NCBI RefSeq assembly: GCF_022489035.1
Contig: NZ_JAKVTV010000002.1
Span: 434,001-498,000 of the forward strand
Direction: 5' to 3'
Origin: Christiangramia lutea
GTDB taxonomy: Bacteria > Bacteroidota > Bacteroidia > Flavobacteriales > Flavobacteriaceae
Length of the DNA: 64,000 bases
The position numbers were made by a program, and so were the translations under genes. The notes under the pieces are model-generated. The model saw only the letters and a program-made list of their open reading frames with translations. It made no database searches and had not been told where the DNA came from. Positions within the stretch are counted from its first letter, which is position 1. Each line of letters opens with the position of its first letter. Shown here in pieces: positions 16,637 through 25,293 of this stretch.

Positions 16637-17614
16637 TTAATATTCTGTAATTTCTTTTATTACAAACCTTCGGGAATTTGCCCCATCTTCCATTTTATAG
16701 ATTACCTGTTTAAACTTTCCTGTAGGTTCTCCATTTTCATATACCGGAAATCTCCTCCCCAGGTTTCTTTCAATCAAAGAAAACTCATCATGCCCCCCAT
16801 AAGATCCAGCCAATTCCTTATTTTCAGAAATATCAGGGAAATACACCAGACTTAAGGACTTACCGTTATTCACAGAATATGCCATTACATTTCCTTTATG
16901 ATCTGGAGTTCGGGTGTAGATAAGTAGCTCTGGAAATCCATCAGCATTGAGATCTTCAATTTCGGCATTGGTCACTTCTCCCTCGATATATGTTTTAAAT
17001 CCCCCATTAGTTTCAGAAAGTCCGTAGGGAGTTACTTTTAAGATCTTTTGATCATTGTTAAGAACGGTTGAGATTTCAAAACCTATATTTTGTAATTGAA
17101 GGTTATCATGAAAGATCGTTGGATCCATCTGATCAACATCGATTTCCTCCTGAATTTTCGAGTAAGTACCACCAACTGTAGCCCCTCCGGAACAGTAGAA
17201 ATAGAGCAAAGATTCTCCTTTTTGGTCTTCGCCTTTGATAATCACTTTGTCTCCTGTAAAATCAACCAATACCGTATTCCCTCCAATCTGGGTTGAAAAA
17301 TTATTCTTTTCCCTGCGAAAAACACTGGTGTCAAAAGTACAACTAGGTCTTTTTTTATCTGCTCTTGATCTTACAGATATTTTCAATTCATTTTCAGATA
17401 CCCGTTTAACAATTACGGCTACCCAATCATAACCTTCATCTTTTTTAAAATAACCATCACTAACATAATAGCCAGCCAATCCTGGGTCCTGAAAATTATT
17501 TGCTAGCTGGTTGGTCAATTTATGTTTTTCCAAATCGACAGGCAGTCCCATACATTTAACTGAATATATGAACATGTAAATCAATGAAATATGGCTTATT
17601 AAATGTTTAATCAT
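16637..17614 (-). CDS. Exported protein with PliI-like (I-type lysozyme inhibitor) C-terminal region
   Basis: Protein of 325 residues with an N-terminal hydrophobic signal (about 1-20). The first half (PGLAGYYVSDGYFKKDEGYDW) has no family I recognise. The second half has IEDLNADGFPELLIYTR, then NNGKSLSLVYFPD, and later GGHDEFSLIERNLGRRFPVY. This pattern of DLxxDGxPEL, GKSL and GHDEF...RRFP resembles proteins annotated as PliI-type periplasmic inhibitors of invertebrate lysozyme. If right, it would protect the cell wall from animal or protist lysozyme. I call this from memory of the pattern only; a plain secreted protein of unknown role is the alternative. Confidence 0.6.
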   Translation of the reverse strand: MIKHLISHISLIYMFIYSVKCMGLPVDLEKHKLTNQLANNFQDPGLAGYYVSDGYFKKDEGYDWVAVIVKRVSENELKISVRSRADKKRPSCTFDTSVFRREKNNFSTQIGGNTVLVDFTGDKVIIKGEDQKGESLLYFYCSGGATVGGTYSKIQEEIDVDQMDPTIFHDNLQLQNIGFEISTVLNNDQKILKVTPYGLSETNGGFKTYIEGEVTNAEIEDLNADGFPELLIYTRTPDHKGNVMAYSVNNGKSLSLVYFPDISENKELAGSYGGHDEFSLIERNLGRRFPVYENGEPTGKFKQVIYKMEDGANSRRFVIKEITEY

Positions 17615-17836
17615 AATATCTAATTCTAAATGTCTGCACCCTATATTTAATAATTATTAAGAGTTTGTTCAAAAAATAGCTTAAAATAAAAATACTATAA
17701 AAATCTAATTAACAATGACTTGCCTTTTTAAATTGAAATTTAATCAAATGTTAATTCCTAAAAATTCCTTAAATAAATACAATAGGTTTTTTAGCTTTAC
17801 GTTCCCCCATTACCAAACAAAAAGATCTTGAACCCT

Positions 17837-18295
17837 ATGAAAAGATTTAAAATTGTACTAGTACTTCTAATGACGAGTTTTATATTATCCTGTAATACAG
17901 ACAGGGATGATTTAGATCTCACTGAAGCAGAAGCAAATGAACTTAATAACATCGCGAAAACCGGTGATTGGAAAATTTCAGAATATACGCTGAATGGTTC
18001 AGAAAACACCGCGAATTACGCCGATTATGTTTTTAATTTTGAGGAATCTAATAATCTTACAGCCAAATCTTCAATAGATGAAGTTTTGGGCACATGGAGA
18101 GCCAGTAATGACTCAGGTGATGAATACGATCCCTATGATGATTTAGATTTTCATATTTTCTTCAGCTCAACAAGTAAACTGGGAGAACTGGCTAATAATT
18201 ACGATATTCTCGCCGCTACAGATAAGGAAATCAGACTAATCCTTGGAGAAAATGCCAATGGTGACGCTGCAACCCTCATTTTTAGCAAAAATTAA
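17837..18295 (+). CDS. Hypothetical lipoprotein (lipocalin-like size)
   Basis: Exported protein of 152 residues from the ATG at 17837; a TTG three codons upstream is less likely. The lipobox FILSC ends near residue 19, so the mature protein should be lipid-anchored. It is acidic and Asn-rich, with TGDWKISEYTLNG and VLGTWRASND, a pattern like small Bacteroidota lipocalin-fold lipoproteins (W-x-x-x-Y). No specific function is known. It is a single gene, divergent from the PliI-like gene. Confidence 0.8.
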   Translation: MKRFKIVLVLLMTSFILSCNTDRDDLDLTEAEANELNNIAKTGDWKISEYTLNGSENTANYADYVFNFEESNNLTAKSSIDEVLGTWRASNDSGDEYDPYDDLDFHIFFSSTSKLGELANNYDILAATDKEIRLILGENANGDAATLIFSKN

Positions 18296-18350
18296 ATCAG
18301 TTAAGGGTTTCCCAACCTAAGATTTATCTAGCCTTAATTCCTTAATTTCG

Positions 18351-18366
18351 TATTCTTCAAAGAATA
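18351..18366. promoter_or_regulatory. 16-bp palindrome before the aldo/keto reductase gene
   Basis: TATTCTT-CA-AAGAATA is a perfect inverted repeat ending 6 nt before the ATG at 18373. It could be an operator over the transcription start or a 5' hairpin. Confidence 0.35.
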
Positions 18367-18372
18367 TGATTT

Positions 18373-19368
18373 ATGGAAACTTTCAAGGCGTCGAGCCAAC
18401 GCTATGATAAGATGCAATATCGTCGATGCGGAAAAAGCGGTATAAAACTTCCACTTTTATCGCTGGGGCTTTGGCATAATTTCGGTGATAACTACGATTT
18501 TGAAAATGCCCGGAATATCCTAAGAACGGCATTTGATAATGGTATTACTCATTTTGACCTGGCCAATAATTACGGGCCACCCTATGGCTCTGCTGAAAAG
18601 AACTTCGGAAAGATCTTCCAGGAGGATTTCAAAAGATATAGAGATGAACTGATTATTTCTACCAAGGCGGGCTGGGATATGTGGCCGGGACCCTACGGAA
18701 ACTTCGGTTCCCGAAAATACCTTATTGCAAGCCTGGATCAGTCTCTAGAAAGAATGGGACTGGATTATGTTGATATCTTCTATCATCACCGGCCCGACCC
18801 TGAAACTCCTCTAGAGGAAACCATGGGAGCCCTGGACCAGATAGTGCGCCAAGGTAAAGCCCTTTATGTTGGCATCTCTCAATACAATGCTGAGGATACA
18901 GCCAAAGCAGCAAAAATTCTTAAAGACCTGGGTACCCCCTTTCTTATTCATCAACCAAGATATAATATGATGGATAGATGGGTGGAGAACGGACTACTGG
19001 ATACCTTGGAAGACCATGGGCTGGGAAGCATAGTTTTCTCACCACTCGAACAGGGTATTCTAACTAATAAATATTTACATGGAATCCCGAAGGGTTCACG
19101 TGCCGCCACGGAAGGAAGTTATCTTAATAAATCTCAGATCACAGACGACCTGGTAAAACAATTAAGAGACTTAAATGAAATCGCGGAATCACGAAACCAG
19201 AGCCTTGCGCAAATGGCAGTTGCGTGGCTTCTTAAGGATATAAGGGTAACTTCAGTCCTGGTGGGCGTAAGTAAAGTATCTCAATTAGAAGATAATATCG
19301 AGGCTATTAAGAACATAAACTTTGGTCAAGAGGAACTGAGAAAAATAGATTCTATCCTGAATTTATAA
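18373..19368 (+). CDS. Aldo/keto reductase, YghZ (L-glyceraldehyde 3-phosphate reductase) type
   Basis: NADPH-dependent reductase of 331 residues. The N-terminus YRRCGKSGIKLPLLSLGLWHNFG, with HFDLANNYGPPYGSAE (catalytic Asp and Tyr), ISTKAGWDMWPGPYG (Lys) and VDIFYHHRPDPETP (His), matches the YghZ/Gpr and Kv-beta-like group. That group detoxifies aldehydes such as methylglyoxal or L-glyceraldehyde 3-phosphate. It lies 14 nt before a quinone oxidoreductase gene, so the two probably form a reductive detoxification pair. Confidence 0.9.
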   Translation: METFKASSQRYDKMQYRRCGKSGIKLPLLSLGLWHNFGDNYDFENARNILRTAFDNGITHFDLANNYGPPYGSAEKNFGKIFQEDFKRYRDELIISTKAGWDMWPGPYGNFGSRKYLIASLDQSLERMGLDYVDIFYHHRPDPETPLEETMGALDQIVRQGKALYVGISQYNAEDTAKAAKILKDLGTPFLIHQPRYNMMDRWVENGLLDTLEDHGLGSIVFSPLEQGILTNKYLHGIPKGSRAATEGSYLNKSQITDDLVKQLRDLNEIAESRNQSLAQMAVAWLLKDIRVTSVLVGVSKVSQLEDNIEAIKNINFGQEELRKIDSILNL

Positions 19369-19382
19369 ATACAACCGGAATT

Positions 19383-20354
19383 ATGGGTACTAAAATGAAT
19401 GCGCTCACCTTTTCAAAATTTGGTGGGCCTGAGGTAATGGAATATATCAGGGTGAATAAGCCCGTTCCAGGAGATGGGGAAATCCTGGTAGAAACGAAGG
19501 CTATCGGTCTGAATTACGCCGATATCTATCGAAGAAAAGGCAATTATCATCTAAAAGGTGAACCTCCTTATATTCCAGGTTATGAAGCTGCAGGTATAAT
19601 TGTGGAATCAAAATCTGAAAGGTTTAAGATTGGTGAAAGGGTTGCCTTTGCAGATGTACCTTTTGCCAATGCTGAATATGTTATAGTTCCAGAGGAGCAC
19701 GTAATTCCTTTACCAGATCCAATTAGCTTCGAAATTGCAGCTTCACTGCTTTTACAGGGTTTAACAGCACACTATCTGTCTAACGACAGTTTTAAGATAA
19801 AAAAGAATGACTGGGTGTTGGTACATGCAGCCTCGGGAGGTGTAGGCCAGATCCTATGCCAGATCGCTAAATCAAAGCAAGCCAGGGTCATCGGATTAAC
19901 GAGGAGTTCAGAAAAACTGGCGACCATTCTTGACTCCGGAGCAGATAGAGCAATTCTCCTTGATGAAAACTGGAAAAACAGGGTATTCGAGATCACCGGC
20001 CCTAAGGGAGTAGATGTGACCTACGATAGTGTTGGTGCTACATTAATGGATAGTTTTGAGGTCACAAAAGAAACCGGTACAGTTGTATTCTATGGTATGA
20101 GCGGTGGCGACCCTGAAAAGGTAGATCCCAGAATGCTGATGGATACCAGCAAGACTTTAACCGGTGGAGATCTATGGGGATATTTAAAAAACTCTGAACA
20201 ACGTATAAGCAGATCGAAAACCTTATTCGATATGATCGTTAAAGGCTCTTTAAAATTGAAGGAACCTGTAAAATTTAGATTATCTGAAGGAAGGCAAGCA
20301 CACGAGTATTTAGAGTCTGGAAAAAGCTCAAGTAAAGTTTTATTAATTCCCTAA
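19383..20354 (+). CDS. Zinc-free quinone oxidoreductase (MDR superfamily)
   Basis: NADPH:quinone reductase-like protein of 323 residues. The N-terminal GroES-like domain has YADIYRRKGNYHLKG and PPYIPGYEAAGIIVE, and the nucleotide-binding motif is HAASGGVGQILCQIAK (about 147-162). The zinc-binding Cys cluster of alcohol dehydrogenases is absent. Two ATGs near the start (residue 1 and residue 5, MNALTFSKFGG) are possible, the second fitting the family N-terminus better. It follows the aldo/keto reductase by 14 nt and is convergent with manA over a 23-nt gap without an obvious terminator. Confidence 0.9.
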   Translation: MGTKMNALTFSKFGGPEVMEYIRVNKPVPGDGEILVETKAIGLNYADIYRRKGNYHLKGEPPYIPGYEAAGIIVESKSERFKIGERVAFADVPFANAEYVIVPEEHVIPLPDPISFEIAASLLLQGLTAHYLSNDSFKIKKNDWVLVHAASGGVGQILCQIAKSKQARVIGLTRSSEKLATILDSGADRAILLDENWKNRVFEITGPKGVDVTYDSVGATLMDSFEVTKETGTVVFYGMSGGDPEKVDPRMLMDTSKTLTGGDLWGYLKNSEQRISRSKTLFDMIVKGSLKLKEPVKFRLSEGRQAHEYLESGKSSSKVLLIP

Positions 20355-20377
20355 AGGCATCGAAGAAAATCGAAGGA

Positions 20378-21349
20378 TTATTCTATGTAAATCTCAAGTA
20401 GGTCGGCATTTTTAGCCTCGATATTTAGCTTTTTGGTATTTGCTGGTATCAAAACAGTCTGTCCCTTTTTCAGTGCCTCTGAATTATTTTCAATACTAAT
20501 GATAGCTTCTCCATCTACACACATGTAGATCACGAAAGAATCTAATGAGGAATAATCTTTTTCAATGTTCCCCTCTACCGGTAGAAAATTTGTGGTAAAG
20601 AATTCACAGGAAGCGATCATTGAAGATGAATTTAGATCCTTTTTATAATCGAGTTTAAAATCATCCTTTTTTTTAAGATCCAATGCATCAAGAGCAAGTT
20701 CGGTATGCAGTTCCCTGCTATTTCCCTTTGAATCCACTCTGTCCCAATCATAGATACGGTAAGTGAGATCTGAGGTTTGCTGAATTTCGGCAAGTAATAC
20801 TCCACCTCCAATGGCATGAACTTTACCTGTATTTATAAAAAAGGCATCTCCTTTTTCTACTTTTTCAAAATTCAAAAGTTCAACGATCTTTCCATTTTCA
20901 AGATGCTCTAAATATTCGGCTTTATCAATTTCTTTCTTAAACCCTATGTTCAATTTAGATCCTTCATCTGCCTGCATTACATACCACATTTCGGTCTTCC
21001 CGAAAGAGTTATGTCGCTTTTTGGCCAGTTCGTCATTAGGATGCAATTGTACAGAAAGATCGGTTTTCGCATCGATGAATTTAATGAGTAATGGAAAATC
21101 ATTCCCAAATTCAGAATAAACTTCTTTACCAACGAGATCTTCCTTATACTCAGCAATAAGATCGGTAAGTTTTATACCTTTTTCAGGTCCTTTGGCTACC
21201 ACCGAAATAAAGCCTACTACCCCCGATATCTCCCAGCTTTCACCAATTTCATCCTTAGTAGTTTTTTTGTTCAGGATTTCACCTAATTTTTTGCCTCCCC
21301 AGATTTTCTCCTGGAATATTGGGGTAAACTTTATGGGATAATTGATCAT
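20378..21349 (-). CDS. manA: Mannose-6-phosphate isomerase, class I
   Basis: Zinc isomerase of 323 residues interconverting fructose 6-phosphate and mannose 6-phosphate; this is the short class I form. Zinc ligands appear in SVQLHPND (about 99-106), KTEMWYV (about 119) and TGKVHAIGGG (about 175). The conserved arginine is in LTYRIYDWDR. It lies 15 nt after the GT39 gene and is probably the last gene of that glycosyl-transfer operon. It may supply mannose for the lipid-linked sugar, which is inference. Confidence 0.9.
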   Translation of the reverse strand: MINYPIKFTPIFQEKIWGGKKLGEILNKKTTKDEIGESWEISGVVGFISVVAKGPEKGIKLTDLIAEYKEDLVGKEVYSEFGNDFPLLIKFIDAKTDLSVQLHPNDELAKKRHNSFGKTEMWYVMQADEGSKLNIGFKKEIDKAEYLEHLENGKIVELLNFEKVEKGDAFFINTGKVHAIGGGVLLAEIQQTSDLTYRIYDWDRVDSKGNSRELHTELALDALDLKKKDDFKLDYKKDLNSSSMIASCEFFTTNFLPVEGNIEKDYSSLDSFVIYMCVDGEAIISIENNSEALKKGQTVLIPANTKKLNIEAKNADLLEIYIE

Positions 21350-21364
21350 TTTCTTCCTTTTAGC

Positions 21365-22981
21365 TTAAAGTTTCTCTACCAAATACAGCTCTCTGAATAA
21401 CCTGCTTTTATGTTTGTTACCTACCGGATTCATATCTATTTCATCAATTTTTTCAATTCTGTAATTTGAAAAAGTTTCCTGCATCGATTCTTTTTCCTTG
21501 GAAAGGTTCAGCAAAAAAAACCTGTCTTCAGATGGGAGATCGAAACCATCTCCATTCCAAAGTACTTTGATTGGCCTTCCGTATTCCCAGATAATTTCAG
21601 GAGCAAATGACTTATATTCATAAACCGGAATAGGATCTTTCTCTCGATATTTATCTACCAGAAGGATACTTTTATATTCTGGATTTACTTCGATCTTCCG
21701 GGCCATTGGTAATCCAAAAAAAATAACACTTATAATGAACCAGACCGTAAGGTAAAAAACCGGTTTAATCTTGTTCTTCCTTAAATAATTAAGGATCAGA
21801 TAACCAATTGCTACTAAACAAATTGAGGTTGCTGCAAACCAAGGCCATATATTTGATAGAATCTCACTAAAATAAATAAAACCGGCGATAGGAAATATAA
21901 GGCCAATCAATGCAATCAAACCGAAATTTAAATATACCACGAATTTTTCCTTTTTCGGCATCATATCGAACCTTCGGAAAAGATACTCAATATAGAAGGC
22001 GGTATTCAGAGCAAGAGGAATAAGGACCGGAAGTAAATATCTTGATTTTTTTTCCGGGATTATGGATAGTAAGACCACCGAACCTAAGGTCCACCACAAT
22101 GTGAATTTATAACCAGTTTTGTTAAAAACGCGATTTTTCAGGTAAGGATACAAAAGTCCTACGAATGCCGGTATGGTCCAGATGCCACTCTGGATTACGA
22201 AACTCCAGTAATACCAGAAGGGTCTTACGTTATAGTCCAGCCAGCGCCCAGTTTCTTTATCTGTTACCCTGGTAACTGCATTTGTATCGAAAAAATAGAC
22301 ATAAAGGCTCCAGGAAGCCGATACGGCCAGGGCTGTGATCAACATAACAGCCATGGCTCCCCAATTGCCCCTGAAATTTTTATATCTATACACTACCCCG
22401 TAAGCTATTAAAAAGGGAAGTAATAAGGCATACATGGAAACAGGACCCTTGCTAAGAAAAGAGCATCCAATTAATAAGCCTGAAATTATGGCGTTAATAT
22501 ATTTAGAAGACTCTTCGGTGAAAATTTTATAGATCCCGTAAATTGCCATGATCATATATGCATGAGTATGAATATCCCATTGTCCGTCTCTTCCCGAATA
22601 AAGTATATAGAATGATGTTGCCGCAATAAGGCCAGAAATAAAAGCATATATCCTGTGGCTTGTATACCTCACCCCAAGCTTATAAATAAAGAGCACGGTT
22701 AAGGTTCCCATGATGGCCGCCGGCAACCTTAAAGCAAACAAACTTTTCATGCCAAAAATCATCATGGAGATTGCCGTCATCCAGGTAGGTAGCGGTGGTT
22801 TTTCATAGCGTGGTTCATCATTTAGGGTGGTAAAGATCCAATGATCCAGGTTGATCATTTCTCTGGCAGCTCCAAAATTACGAGCCTCCATGATATTCAC
22901 ATATATAGCATCCAGATTAACAAAAAAGATCGCTATACAAACGAAAACCAATAAGAGAAAATAATTATCCTTTAGTTTCAT
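21365..22981 (-). CDS. GT39-family (ArnT/PMT-like) membrane glycosyltransferase
   Basis: Integral membrane enzyme of 538 residues with about 11-12 hydrophobic segments. The first periplasmic loop has the family signature around residues 30-70: EARNFGAAREMI then NDEPRYEKPPLPTW (Glu/Asp catalytic area; EKPP is typical of ArnT-like enzymes). Such enzymes move a sugar from undecaprenyl or dolichyl phosphate onto lipid A or a protein on the periplasmic face. It overlaps the LAB_N gene by 17 nt and follows the GT2 gene that could make the lipid-linked donor. Acceptor unknown. Confidence 0.88.
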   Translation of the reverse strand: MKLKDNYFLLLVFVCIAIFFVNLDAIYVNIMEARNFGAAREMINLDHWIFTTLNDEPRYEKPPLPTWMTAISMMIFGMKSLFALRLPAAIMGTLTVLFIYKLGVRYTSHRIYAFISGLIAATSFYILYSGRDGQWDIHTHAYMIMAIYGIYKIFTEESSKYINAIISGLLIGCSFLSKGPVSMYALLLPFLIAYGVVYRYKNFRGNWGAMAVMLITALAVSASWSLYVYFFDTNAVTRVTDKETGRWLDYNVRPFWYYWSFVIQSGIWTIPAFVGLLYPYLKNRVFNKTGYKFTLWWTLGSVVLLSIIPEKKSRYLLPVLIPLALNTAFYIEYLFRRFDMMPKKEKFVVYLNFGLIALIGLIFPIAGFIYFSEILSNIWPWFAATSICLVAIGYLILNYLRKNKIKPVFYLTVWFIISVIFFGLPMARKIEVNPEYKSILLVDKYREKDPIPVYEYKSFAPEIIWEYGRPIKVLWNGDGFDLPSEDRFFLLNLSKEKESMQETFSNYRIEKIDEIDMNPVGNKHKSRLFRELYLVEKL

Positions 22982-23591
22982 TCTTCTGAATATAAATATT
23001 TCTAATATACATAATCAAACCAAATCCATGGCCGGCCAGTAGGACGGGATCCTGCCTGAATATGGCGTAAGTTAAAATCACTCCTGAACCAATTAGGCTC
23101 AAAACCCAGAATCCAATAGGTAAAGAAGACACTTTCTTCTTTTCGGAGTATACCCATTGATATACAAATCTTAGGGTAAATATCAACTGACCTATAGATC
23201 CCATAATCAACAACCAGAAAGGGATCAGGTTGTTTCTAAAAAGGGAAGCCGCGTCATATTCATTATTATTAAATCCGTACAAAACTATTAGCAACGGAAA
23301 AATAAACAAAAAGATGCGGAATGCTTTAGGAAACCTGGTCCACTCCCCCTGCAGCTGGAGATTCCTTATATAAATAAAATAGGTTAAGGTCTGGCCTAGC
23401 ATAATGGAGAAGTCATCCCTAAGATATCCGTAGACAAAAAGTAGGAAGGAGGCCAAAAGGCTCAGATGCCAGAATAATATTGGAGTAATTATTTTCTTGC
23501 TTTTTTCAGAAAGCAACCATTGCAGGATCATTCGCCCTGAAAACAATAATTGAGCAATAAAACCCAGGGCATAGACGAGCCAATCACTCAT
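22965..23591 (-). CDS. LAB_N-domain membrane protein (duplicated)
   Basis: Membrane protein of 208 residues made of two copies of one unit. Copy one (about 8-85) has GFIAQLLFSGRMILQW with SEK, FWHLSL and YIRN. Copy two (about 118-200) has GSIGQLIFTLRFVYQW with SEK, FWVLSL and YIRN. This matches the lipid-A-disaccharide-synthase N-terminal domain found as stand-alone proteins, which belongs to the PQ-loop/SWEET-like fold group. It is not LpxB itself, as the catalytic domain is absent. Set between GT2 and GT39, it could be the translocator of the lipid-linked sugar; that is inference. Confidence 0.88.
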   Translation of the reverse strand: MSDWLVYALGFIAQLLFSGRMILQWLLSEKSKKIITPILFWHLSLLASFLLFVYGYLRDDFSIMLGQTLTYFIYIRNLQLQGEWTRFPKAFRIFLFIFPLLIVLYGFNNNEYDAASLFRNNLIPFWLLIMGSIGQLIFTLRFVYQWVYSEKKKVSSLPIGFWVLSLIGSGVILTYAIFRQDPVLLAGHGFGLIMYIRNIYIQKNETKG

Positions 23592-24300
23592 CCCTTTTTG
23601 CTACTTTATAATTGATGTAGGATTTTCTCATCCATACATACGCGAAGCAATCCATTAGCGGCCCCATGAACCTGTTTCGAAAATTATATTTTGATTCACC
23701 TGCAAGCCTTGGATAATGTGGAATTTCCACTTCCTTGATCTTACCATTCTGTAACAAAACCATAGCCGGTAGAAAACGTTGCAGACCTTTGAACATTGGT
23801 ATTTGTTGAGCGAAAGTTGTTTTCAGGATCTTTAAAGGACAACCTGTATCGTGCATATAATCCCTTGTAAAAACATTCCGCACACCATTTCCAACCTTCG
23901 AAGAGATCCTCTTTACCCAGGTATCCTTTCTATCCCTTCTCCAACCCGTCACAAGATCAAATTCATCAATAAATGGCAACAACTTTTCAAAGTCTTCAGG
24001 ATAGGTTTGCAGATCGGCATCGAGATATCCCAGAATTGGAGTATTTGTATGGTCAAAGGCGGCTTTTAAAGCAGCACCTTTACCAAAGTTCTTTTCGAAA
24101 ATCAAACAACTAAAATGGTCGTGACCATTACAGTGGTCGAGTATGAGCCTGGCACTGGAATCTGAAGATCCATCATCAACTAGTAGAACCCTGGTTTTTA
24201 TGCTCGCTGAATGTATGTATGAATCCAGTTTATCAAATAATTCCGGCAGGCATTCCTCTTCGTTGTAAACAGGTACAATAATAGTAAACTCGTAATTCAT
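23584..24300 (-). CDS. GT2 glycosyltransferase (DPM1/ArnC-like)
   Basis: Cytoplasmic GT-A enzyme of 238 residues, likely transferring a sugar to undecaprenyl phosphate. Motifs are IIVPVYNEEECLPELF (7-22), LLVDDGSSDSS (nucleotide binding), YLDADLQTYPEDF (metal-binding DAD, DLQ as in DPM1/ArnC) and TGWRRDRKD. It lacks the C-terminal pair of membrane helices found in ArnC, only an amphipathic stretch being present. It overlaps the LAB_N gene by 8 nt and is itself entered by a possible 52-codon gene through an ATGA overlap. Confidence 0.9.
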   Translation of the reverse strand: MNYEFTIIVPVYNEEECLPELFDKLDSYIHSASIKTRVLLVDDGSSDSSARLILDHCNGHDHFSCLIFEKNFGKGAALKAAFDHTNTPILGYLDADLQTYPEDFEKLLPFIDEFDLVTGWRRDRKDTWVKRISSKVGNGVRNVFTRDYMHDTGCPLKILKTTFAQQIPMFKGLQRFLPAMVLLQNGKIKEVEIPHYPRLAGESKYNFRNRFMGPLMDCFAYVWMRKSYINYKVAKRDE

Positions 24301-24455
24301 GCTTCAGCAAATGTAATGAAAGATAGGTCTACCATAACCTCACCCGTTTTAAGAACAAGGCTTATAGAATCTGGGGGTGTTGAATGAGGGAAAAAATAGG
24401 AAAGTCCCTCTAGGTCCTGAAGAACCGTGGAAACTTTTAACAAAAATTCAGGCAT
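24297..24455 (-). CDS. Possible 52-residue protein coupled to the GT2 gene
   Basis: Begins with ATG at 24455 (MPEFLLKVSTVLQDLEGLSY) and ends in TGA overlapping the GT2 ATG in ATGA, the spacing seen throughout this genome between coupled genes. Composition looks protein-like, with a leucine-rich first half and a short proline break (HSTPPDS). I know no family. It could also be a chance frame in the operon leader. Confidence 0.4.
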   Translation of the reverse strand: MPEFLLKVSTVLQDLEGLSYFFPHSTPPDSISLVLKTGEVMVDLSFITFAEA

Positions 24456-24696
24456 ATAACTAGTCTCGAAATTAGGCGCTAAATTAAGATAAATTTATGA
24501 ACCTGTAATTATGAGAGATAGTTGAAAATTGAAAATGAATAAGCTACCTCATATTCCATAAACTCTTAGAATAAAAGAATAATTTATACCTCAAACAAGA
24601 TAAACTAACTGAAAATCAACAGATAATATATTTAAAAGAAATAACATTGCTTAAAATCATTTATCTTAATAGCAGAAAAATATCTGTGGTTCCTTT
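24301..24696. other. Divergent spacer between GT2 operon and paoA
   Basis: Apart from the possible small gene at 24297-24455, this 396-base stretch shows only AT-rich sequence. I see no strong hairpin or clear consensus promoter. Confidence 0.5.
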
Positions 24697-25293
24697 ATGA
24701 AAACTGAAGCTTCAAATACTTATTCCAGAAGATTCTTCATTAAATCTTCCTCAGCCTTTACAACTCTAGCCTTTATACCTAATTCGGTTAAGAGTTTCTT
24801 CTATCAGGTTAAAGAAAAGTTTTTTGTGAAAAAACAGAAGATCCCTCTATCTGTTTCCATCAATAATAAAGAATATAGGCTTGATGTCGATACACGGACG
24901 ACCCTACTCGATCTACTAAGAGAAAATATAGGTCTTACCGGAACTAAAAAAGGATGTGACCATGGGCAATGCGGAGCATGTACCGTTCATATAGACGGGG
25001 AAAGAAGATTGAGTTGTCTAACCCTTACTGCTATGATTCCGGGAAAAGAAATTACGACAATCGAAGGCCTGGCTAAAGACGGCAAACTACACCCAATGCA
25101 GGAGGCATTTATAGAAAACGACGGATTTCAATGCGGTTATTGTACACCTGGACAGATCATGTCTGCAGTAGCCTGTGTTCAGGAAGGACATACCGGATCT
25201 ACTGAGGAAATCAAAGAATTTATGAGTGGAAATCTTTGCCGGTGTGCAGCTTATAATGGCATTACCAGGGCAATTCAAAAAGTTGCGCCATGA
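24697..25293 (+). CDS. paoA: Periplasmic aldehyde oxidoreductase, 2Fe-2S subunit (PaoA type)
   Basis: Iron-sulfur subunit of 198 residues with a twin-arginine signal (SRRFFIKSSSAF, about 10-21), so the folded complex is exported through Tat. The plant-type 2Fe-2S cluster ligands are in KKGCDHGQCGACTVH and SCLTL; the second cluster is in FQCGYCTPGQ and GNLCRCAAY. It passes electrons from the molybdenum site to FAD. It overlaps the FAD-subunit gene by ATGA and matches the PaoABC/YagTSR arrangement. Confidence 0.92.
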   Translation: MKTEASNTYSRRFFIKSSSAFTTLAFIPNSVKSFFYQVKEKFFVKKQKIPLSVSINNKEYRLDVDTRTTLLDLLRENIGLTGTKKGCDHGQCGACTVHIDGERRLSCLTLTAMIPGKEITTIEGLAKDGKLHPMQEAFIENDGFQCGYCTPGQIMSAVACVQEGHTGSTEEIKEFMSGNLCRCAAYNGITRAIQKVAP

